From contig OX419762.1 in assembly GCA_948567375.1 (NCBI GenBank), forward strand, positions 39,351,034 through 39,415,033: a stretch of 64,000 nt of DNA. Direction: 5' to 3'. This DNA comes from Lunularia cruciata. Lineage: Eukaryota > Streptophyta > Marchantiopsida > Lunulariales > Lunulariaceae. A program made the translations under genes and the position numbers. A model generated the notes under the pieces. That model saw only the letters and a program-made list of their open reading frames with translations. It ran no database searches and had not been told where the DNA came from. This document shows positions 58,403-64,000 of the stretch, piece after piece. Position 1 is the first letter of the stretch. Every line of letters starts with the position of its first letter.

Positions 58403-58830
58403 CTACCTGTGTGATTTTTCTTTAACCCCAATGATTGACCATTGGTGGGTTCTCACTACTTTCTTCCTCCAATCCACCATAGGGTTGTACTGCTTCATCC
58501 ATAGCATGCCTAAAATTACATCATAACAAGCTAATTGTATCACTCGCCACTCAATTGCTTCTTGATATTCTCCTACAAAGAGTGTTACCCGTCTAGGTAA
58601 TGATTCAATCCTCTCTGTTTGCCCATTTGGTAACTCTACTTCTTCACTCCCATCTCTCTCTAGATCCATTCCCAATCTTATTGCAACAGAGCAAGACAAG
58701 AAATTCTCTGTTGCTCCCGAATCTATTAGTACTCTCACTTGATTACCTTCTAGGATTCCATTCACGACAATCAATTGTGAGGTTGCCTTTCTGGATCTTT
58801 GCGCATTATTCTTCTTCCTTCCCTTGCTTC
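58403..58830 (-). pseudogene. Protease relic of element D
   Basis: An open piece of 158 codons (58403-58879) contains VNGILEGNQVRVLIDSGATE with the intact retropepsin DSGA active site, and later QLACYDVILGMLWMKQYNP. It is the best-kept protease of the three copies. It has no start codon of its own and was part of the gag-pol reading. Confidence 0.82.
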
Positions 58831-58839
58831 TCTGCTTCT

Positions 58840-59955
58840 TTATTGAGCCAGTTAGGCCGCGAGGTACATTTATTGGCAATCTTCATTTTCCGAAGTGATT
58901 TCTACCTCCTCTTCAATGTGCCTCTCCATGTTGTTCAAAGATCGCATGTACGAAGGCTGAGGGCCTCTAGGGAAACAAGTGCGATAGTTGGTAGATATGT
59001 GCCCAAAACAGCCACAATGGTAACAACGGCGTTATTCTCCTCAAGTCCCTTCTCCTCGTGGGACTCCATCTCTTCGTTCTTTTACCCGTCTCCGCTCTCC
59101 TTGAAGCGGTCGTGCTCCTTGATCCTGGAATCAAAGGTTGCCCAATTCCATTGGTATTGGTCCACCCATGTGTGGCATTTCTGCCCAATAATGTTGAGGT
59201 GGAACTACTCCTTCACCTCCACCTAATGCTCTTGCTATTCTCTGCGTACAAGCAATGGCTTCAAATACCGTGCAAGGATTTTGCACCATGATTTCTTGGC
59301 AAATCCGCTCTTTCAACCCTCGTTTGAAATTGTCAAGAGCCTCTATTAGACTCATGCCGGTAATTGCAACTTGTAGATCCAGAAATGCCTCCACATACTC
59401 TTGTAGGCTATTCTTTTGTCTCAATCCCCATAGTCGGGTTCAAGCCATCTGCACAGAATCCACCGATTGGAAATTCTTCAGCAGTCCTTCTTGCATTGCT
59501 GTCCATGTGACCTCCCTTCTCTCTACCAGCATGGATCGTTCCCAAGCATCATACCATGTGAGGGCTTTATTGGTCAAGTACTCATGTGCAAACACGCTTG
59601 CAGCATGCTCTATGATCTCTGTTGAGAACAATCGGAAATATCAATTTATTCTTGAGATCTAATTTTCCACTACTCCCATCATACGTTGCCCCTTGTAAGG
59701 CTCGATGTTGCAGGTCTTCTTTATCCGGAGTAGCAATGTGGCTTCATTGTTGATAGGGTTTGTAGGCATAGGTGCCTCTCCAAGTACTTCAGTCGTAGGT
59801 ATTGGGTTTTGAGACGGCTCTTCTCCTTGCATGGCTTGATCGTTCCTGAGGACCTGCACTTGACTTTGTAATGTCTTCATGGTCATCTTAATCTCTTGAA
59901 ATTCATTCAACATCCCTTGCATTCCTTGCACCAACTCTTGTAATTGCGGATCCAT
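58840..59955 (-). pseudogene. gag relic of element D
   Basis: Starts at the ATG at 59955 (MDPQLQELVQGMQGMLNEF), with a helical N-terminal part, TNKALTWYDAWERSML, EYVEAFLDLQVAITGM and LDNFKRGLKERICQEIM. The nucleocapsid knuckle near 58985-59030 reads CYHCGCFGHISTNY, so the last cysteine is Tyr. Stops follow VVEN, QMA and MELGNL. An apparent 208-codon plus-strand frame at 58600-59226 is antisense to this and is not a gene. Confidence 0.82.
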
Positions 59956-59988
59956 GGTTCCTGCAACACTCAATTGCTAATGTCTACT

Positions 59989-60418
59989 TCAATGCAGAGT
60001 CAATATAATCACTCTGGAAGGTGCACAAACTATTGGAACTACCATTGGGACCTCAGAAGCTATCACTTGTTGATAATACTCCTCACCAAAATTCCTAACC
60101 ACAAAATCTCTAAACATCACTTTTGGCCTCACTACATAACGGATTTCTACTTGAGTGTTGAAAGGGAGAGGATTTGGAACATTCATATCCATATTATCAT
60201 AATAAAATGTAGATTGTCAAATCCCACTCTCTATCATATATCACCATAGGTAGAATCACCGGGTTTGGTGAGTTCATCACTCTGTCTATGAATTCTACAC
60301 CAAAGTGACAAACTAGCGATACCCTCATCTGCTCACACTGGATGTACATAACCTTGATGTGGAATGGGTTTGAGAATGGAAAGCTAGGTGCGGGAAATTG
60401 TCCTCCCGGTGCATCCAT
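59989..60418 (-). pseudogene. ORF0 of element D
   Basis: The best-kept copy of the leader ORF. The first frame, from the ATG at 60418, is open for 73 codons (MDAPGGQFPAPSFPFSNPF, MRVSLVCHFGVEFIDRVMN) and stops after LTIYILL. The second frame starts at 60192 (MDMNVPNPLPFNTQVEIRY) and is open for 67 codons to 59989. Both lie between the primer site and gag. No known domain was recognised. Confidence 0.65.
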
Positions 60419-60545
60419 CCCATCCGCTCTCTAAAGTCCTTCCTAAGTCTAGCGATTACTCTATGTTCTCCACCTCAAATTATTCAGTTTCAGTAGTTCA
60501 TGCTATTCCAAGTGGGGTGATCCACTCTCTTGGACTAAAACACTC

Positions 60546-60557
60546 ACTTTGATACCA
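60546..60557 (-). other. Primer-binding site of element D
   Basis: On the minus strand ATGGTATCAAAG follows the 5' LTR; TGGTATCAAAG differs from the tRNA-iMet-type TGGTATCAGAG at one base. Confidence 0.85.
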
Positions 60558-60558
60558 T

Positions 60559-61295
60559 TGTGTACTCCGAGGACAAGAGAAGAGAGAAAATACAAATTGC
60601 ACACTCAAACATTCGATGCCCCAAAGGAACACCTTCTCTTTATTATATAGACAAAGAGGATCTCCTCCAAGGAAGCTCCACCATAGGATTAGGGATACAG
60701 ATAGGTGACATGTCAGCAAGCTCCACCCTTGGATTACTTACTTGGATGGGTGACATGTCTGGTCTAGGTCCTATCTGGTTGGTCAAACAAGCTTTGACCG
60801 GAGGGAATCTTTTAGGGAATCTTCTTGTAGGAATCTCAGAATCACATGAGTAAGGTACCATTGGAAAGCTCTCGACAAGAAAAATCAAGGAGGAGGGAAG
60901 GCCAGCCTTTCTTTTGTTGGGGGGGCATGTACACATTTTTTAGGCCTAATTCATCCATTTAGGCCTCCAAAATTGCCTTCAAAGATGTCAAGCATATTTT
61001 GGTTCCTACTCTATTAGTACAAGTCCCCTTTTTTTGATACCTCTTTCTGATCAAATTAGTCCATCATGTGTAACATCCTTCCAGATGTTACCAAACCAAT
61101 TCTCACCTTTAAATCATATGTCTAGCTATTGGTTCTAAGGTTCTCAAGTCTATTTTGGTTTCTACTCTATTAGTAGAAGTACTCTTTTGGTGATACTTAT
61201 ATCTTATCTATTTTGACCATTATGTATAACATCATTCTAGATGTTACCAAACCAAATTTCACATCTAGATCATATGGCTAGCTCTTGGTATTACA
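60559..61295 (-). repeat. 5' LTR of element D
   Basis: Plus strand TGTGTACTCCGAGGACAAG...CTTGGTATTACA. It contains the conserved TATA region (TTTATTATATAGACAAAG on the plus strand). By eye it is very similar to the 3' LTR. Confidence 0.92.
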
Positions 61296-62300
61296 CATGT
61301 TTGATCAACTCAATGGAGCAAGACATTTCACCAAACTGGACTTGTGGAGCAATTACAATCAAATCCAAATTGCAGAGGATGATGTGTACAAAACTACCTT
61401 TCAAACCAGGTATGGCCAATTCAAGTATCTTGTGATGCCTTTTGGCTTCACCAATGCACCGGCCACTTTCATGAGTCTAATGAATGACATATTTTGTCCA
61501 TATTTGGATAAGTCTATTATTGTTTTCTTGGATGACATCTAAGTATAAAATAGCGTAATGAAAAGACACAAACAACACCTACGAGAAGCCCTCCAAATTC
61601 TAAGAGAGAATTGATTGTATGCCAAACTCTCAAAGTGCGAGTTTGGCAAGTCTAAAGTAGACTACTTAGGGCATAGAGTAAGTGCATAGGTATTCAAGTA
61701 TTGATAGGTAAAATAGAGGTCATTCAAAAATGGAATGCCCTAGAAGATCAAACTCAACTCAAGAGCTTCTTGGGGTTGATGAGATTTTATCATCAATTTG
61801 TCAAGGATTTCTCCAAGGTTGCATAGCCTTTAACAACACTACTTGGCAAGGGAAGAAGTGGACATGGAGATCCGCACAAGAGTTGACCTTTCAAGAATTG
61901 AAAGCCACCTTACTACATGCACCAATCTTGAAGTCGTATGACCTAAAACTTCCAATCAAGTTGGCTATAGATAAATCAAGTGTAGCAATAGGAGCAGTCT
62001 TCCAACAAGAGTGGCATGACGGATGGCATCCAATTGTATATTTCTCTTGAAATTTGTTACCAACAGAGCACAACTATCACACCATAAAACAAGAAGAGAT
62101 GGCCATTGTCCTTGTAACCAAGCACTGGAAGCACTATTTGGGCAAGAAGGCATTTACAATAGAGACAAACCACAAACCTCTAGTCTACCTTGAGACGTAG
62201 ATCTATGTCATCACCAAATTCAATGGGTAGAGTGGCGACAATGCTTCAACTTGACAATCACCTACATGGAAGGTAAGAAGCAACTTGCAAATGCATTCAC
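61296..62300 (+). pseudogene. C-terminal RT and RNase H relic of element C
   Basis: Resumes after element D with [40 protein letters not shown] and the intact catalytic block FLDDI near 61528-61542, then stops. The connection part and RNase H follow in pieces (KLAIDKSSVAIGAVFQQEW, where D has DAS), interrupted by stops and short deletions. Confidence 0.85.
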
Positions 62301-63540
62301 CCGCATGTTGATAGCAAACAATTTGGTGGTAGAGGTTAAGATTAACCTTGAATTCTGGCCAGAGATTCTGGCTGCTACAAAAATTGATCCATGGATTGTA
62401 GGAGCACAATCATCCAAAGGCATCACCAGCACCCAAGGACTCACCTTTCATGATGGCAAATTATGGATCCCAAATGTCCTAGAATTATGCACCATCATTC
62501 TAGCAGAATGTCATGATTTGGCCATTGTAGGTCATGTTGGAGTGGACAAGACCTTGGATGCAATCCAACACCATTACTATTAGCCCAAGATGAGCAACGA
62601 TGTGATTGACTACGTGCAAAACTACCTACTTTGTCAACAAACAAAGCTTCTAATCAAGCTCTTGCAATGCTCCTTCAACCTCTCTCCACTCCTACACAAT
62701 GTTGGGAATAGGTGAGTATGGATGTTCTGTGTGAATTACCCAAGACCACCTCAAGTTTGATTCCATCGTGGTCTTTGTGGACCAGCTCAGCAAAATGATT
62801 CATGTACGCCCTACCACCAAGGATGTTACCACTCCGCAACTTGCTCAATTATACTTAGATGCAGTCTTCTCTCACCATGGCTTGTCTTGAGTACTCATCA
62901 CCAATAGAGGCACTCAATTCACCAATTTGTTTTGGTGAAAACTCTTTGGTTTCTTCAAAACCAAGTTGGCCATGTCCACAACTTACCACCTCCAAACGTA
63001 AAGACAAATAGAGCAAGCTAATTGCACTATTGAAGACATGTTATGCGTCTTCACCTTAGAGGAGTAAGAGAGATGGGACACCATACTCCCATTGGTAGAA
63101 TTTGCTTATGATAATTTGGTGAATGCATTTGCCCATGTCACACCATCTTTCATCATGTATGGTGAGCATCTCTTCACACCTTCTAGCTTGATGAAGATCC
63201 ATCCGGTGGCTACCAAGGTCAACGCGTCAACACATTTGTTTCTAGAATCCAACAAGGTGTGGAGCATGCCAAACATAGGTTGCAAATTGCACAAAATTGA
63301 CAAAATAAATATGTTGATACACATTGTAGGCACATGGAGTTCAATGTTGGGGATCAAGTGTGGTTTTCTATAACCAACCTCACACTCCTTGGCCCTTGTA
63401 AGCTCAAACTCCGTTTTATTGGGTCTTTTTCTATTCTTCATCAAGTCGGCACTATAGCCTATCACATCAAGCTACCACCACACATGAAGATCCATCCAGT
63501 GTTCAATTTTTCCCTACTACATAGATATACTCCCTGATTG
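62301..63540 (+). pseudogene. Integrase relic of element C
   Basis: HDLAIVGHVGVDKTLDAIQ and HHYY of the zinc domain are followed by a core with VFVDQLSKMIHV, a TNRGTQF block (Asn at the second Asp, as in D), and a disturbed GQTE region with ANCTIEDML. Next are LVEFAYDNLVNAF, a frameshift near 63230, the shared TGA at 63298-63300, then MEFNVGDQVWFSITNL and HMKIHPVFNFSLL. Confidence 0.83.
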
Positions 63541-63767
63541 GGACATTCGACCTTATCCGACACTCATTGATGGCACAAAGGAATTTGAAGTGGAGCGTAT
63601 TCACCAAAAATGCATATGTTGTACTTGCCATTTGTAGATGGACTATCTAGTATAGTGGAAAGGTTACCCCCTCTATGAAGCAACCTAGGAGCCCGCTGCC
63701 AATTTGACACATGCATTGGTGTTGGTGCAAGCATTTGACCAACAATTGCACGAGGACATTGCATCTT
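63541..63767 (+). pseudogene. Chromodomain relic of element C
   Basis: PTLIDGTKEFEVERIHQK, then MDYLV*WKGYPLYEAT*EPA. It carries the shared TAG in the EATWEP motif (63686-63688) and two further stops. Here CGA (63548-63550) remains at a codon that is TGA in A and D. Confidence 0.82.
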
Positions 63768-63782
63768 AAAAGGAGGGAGGTT
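63768..63782 (+). other. Polypurine tract of element C
   Basis: AAAAGGAGGGAGGTT directly before the 3' LTR. Confidence 0.85.
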
Positions 63783-64000
63783 TGTAATACCAAGAGCTAG
63801 CCATATGATCTAGATGTGAAATTTGGTTTGGTAACATTGGGAATGATGTTATACATGATAATCAAAATAGATGAGATAGAAGTATCATCAAAAGAGTACT
63901 TCTACTAATAGTGCAAAAACCAAAATAGACTTGAAAACCTTAGAACCAAGAGCGAGACATATGATTTAAATGTAAGAATTGGTTTGGTAACATCTAGAAA
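63783..64000 (+). repeat. 3' LTR of element C, cut by window edge
   Basis: TGTAATACCAAGAGCTAGCC and the first 218 bases of the A-family LTR; the rest lies outside. Confidence 0.92.

Larger units (their letters stand above)
54694..61295 (-). mobile_element. Chromovirus element D, youngest copy, full length
   Basis: A complete minus-strand element of 6.6 kb, inserted in the RT of C. CCTGT (54689-54693) and CATGT (61296-61300) match at four of five bases, and the RT reading of C continues across the empty site. Its two LTRs look nearly identical over long stretches, and its reading frames are the longest of the three copies. Even so it has stops in gag, RT, integrase and chromodomain, an altered RT catalytic motif and an altered second integrase Asp. 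It is therefore dead, or was moved by enzymes made elsewhere. Confidence 0.95.
51562..64000 (+). mobile_element. Chromovirus element C, split by element D, cut by window edge
   Basis: A plus-strand relative of A with the same order of parts. It starts with a 5' LTR at 51562, only 25 bases after the solo LTR. It is split at 54693 by element D inside the RT and resumes at 61296; its 3' LTR starts at 63783 and continues past the end. The 5' LTR end, the primer site and the leader (about 165 bases relative to A) are deleted, so C could not be copied from its own transcript. It is heavily decayed. Confidence 0.92.

Noticed and set aside
58600..59226. 208-codon plus-strand open frame
   Set aside because: It is antisense to the gag and protease of element D, and its Leu/Ser-rich product has no domain.

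Overview
The window looks like nuclear DNA of a land plant. The evidence is a plant-type vacuolar Qa-SNARE gene (SYP2 group) with six exons and clean GT-AG introns, a plant-type mitochondrial citrate synthase, Ty3/gypsy retrotransposons with a chromodomain after the integrase (chromoviruses), and a PIF/Harbinger transposase relic. Introns are short (138 to 545 bases) and genes sit close together in a less AT-rich island, which would suit a moss or another early-diverging plant. That lineage guess is weak.

Layout. (1) 1-8.1 kb: AT-rich, mostly featureless DNA with one LTR remnant, one small MITE-like repeat and a dead Harbinger transposase. (2) 8.1-22.7 kb: a three-layer nest. A minus-strand unknown ORF (X) is split by gypsy element B (minus), which is split inside its reverse transcriptase by chromovirus A (plus); a solo LTR of the A family also sits in X. 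(3) 22.7-33 kb: degenerate repeats, an unrecognised plus-strand coding relic with coiled-coil tandem repeats (including three near-identical 102-base units), and two more solo LTRs. (4) 33-44.7 kb: the genic island, holding the syntaxin gene (35920-38340, plus) and an intronless citrate synthase gene (42785-44179, minus), about 4.4 kb apart and pointing toward each other. (5) 44.7-48.5 kb: AT-rich DNA without genes. (6) 48.5-64 kb: a second nest. Gypsy relic E (minus, with a broken PHD finger at its C-terminal end) carries a B-family solo LTR, an A-family solo LTR and chromovirus C (plus). C is itself split by D (minus), the youngest-looking element. C runs off the right edge.

Elements A, C and D are one family. 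The order is LTR, tRNA-Met-type primer site, a short unknown leader ORF (here ORF0), gag with a CCHC knuckle, protease, RT, RNase H, integrase, chromodomain, polypurine tract, LTR. All three share in-frame stops at the same codons, so they may come from an already defective source copy, or the same methylated sites may have decayed in parallel. None looks able to move by itself. The two host genes have no functional link to each other: one product is a membrane-fusion SNARE and the other is the entry enzyme of the TCA cycle.

Limits: reading was by eye. Percent identities, coiled coils and family assignments were not computed, and ends of decayed coding relics are approximate.
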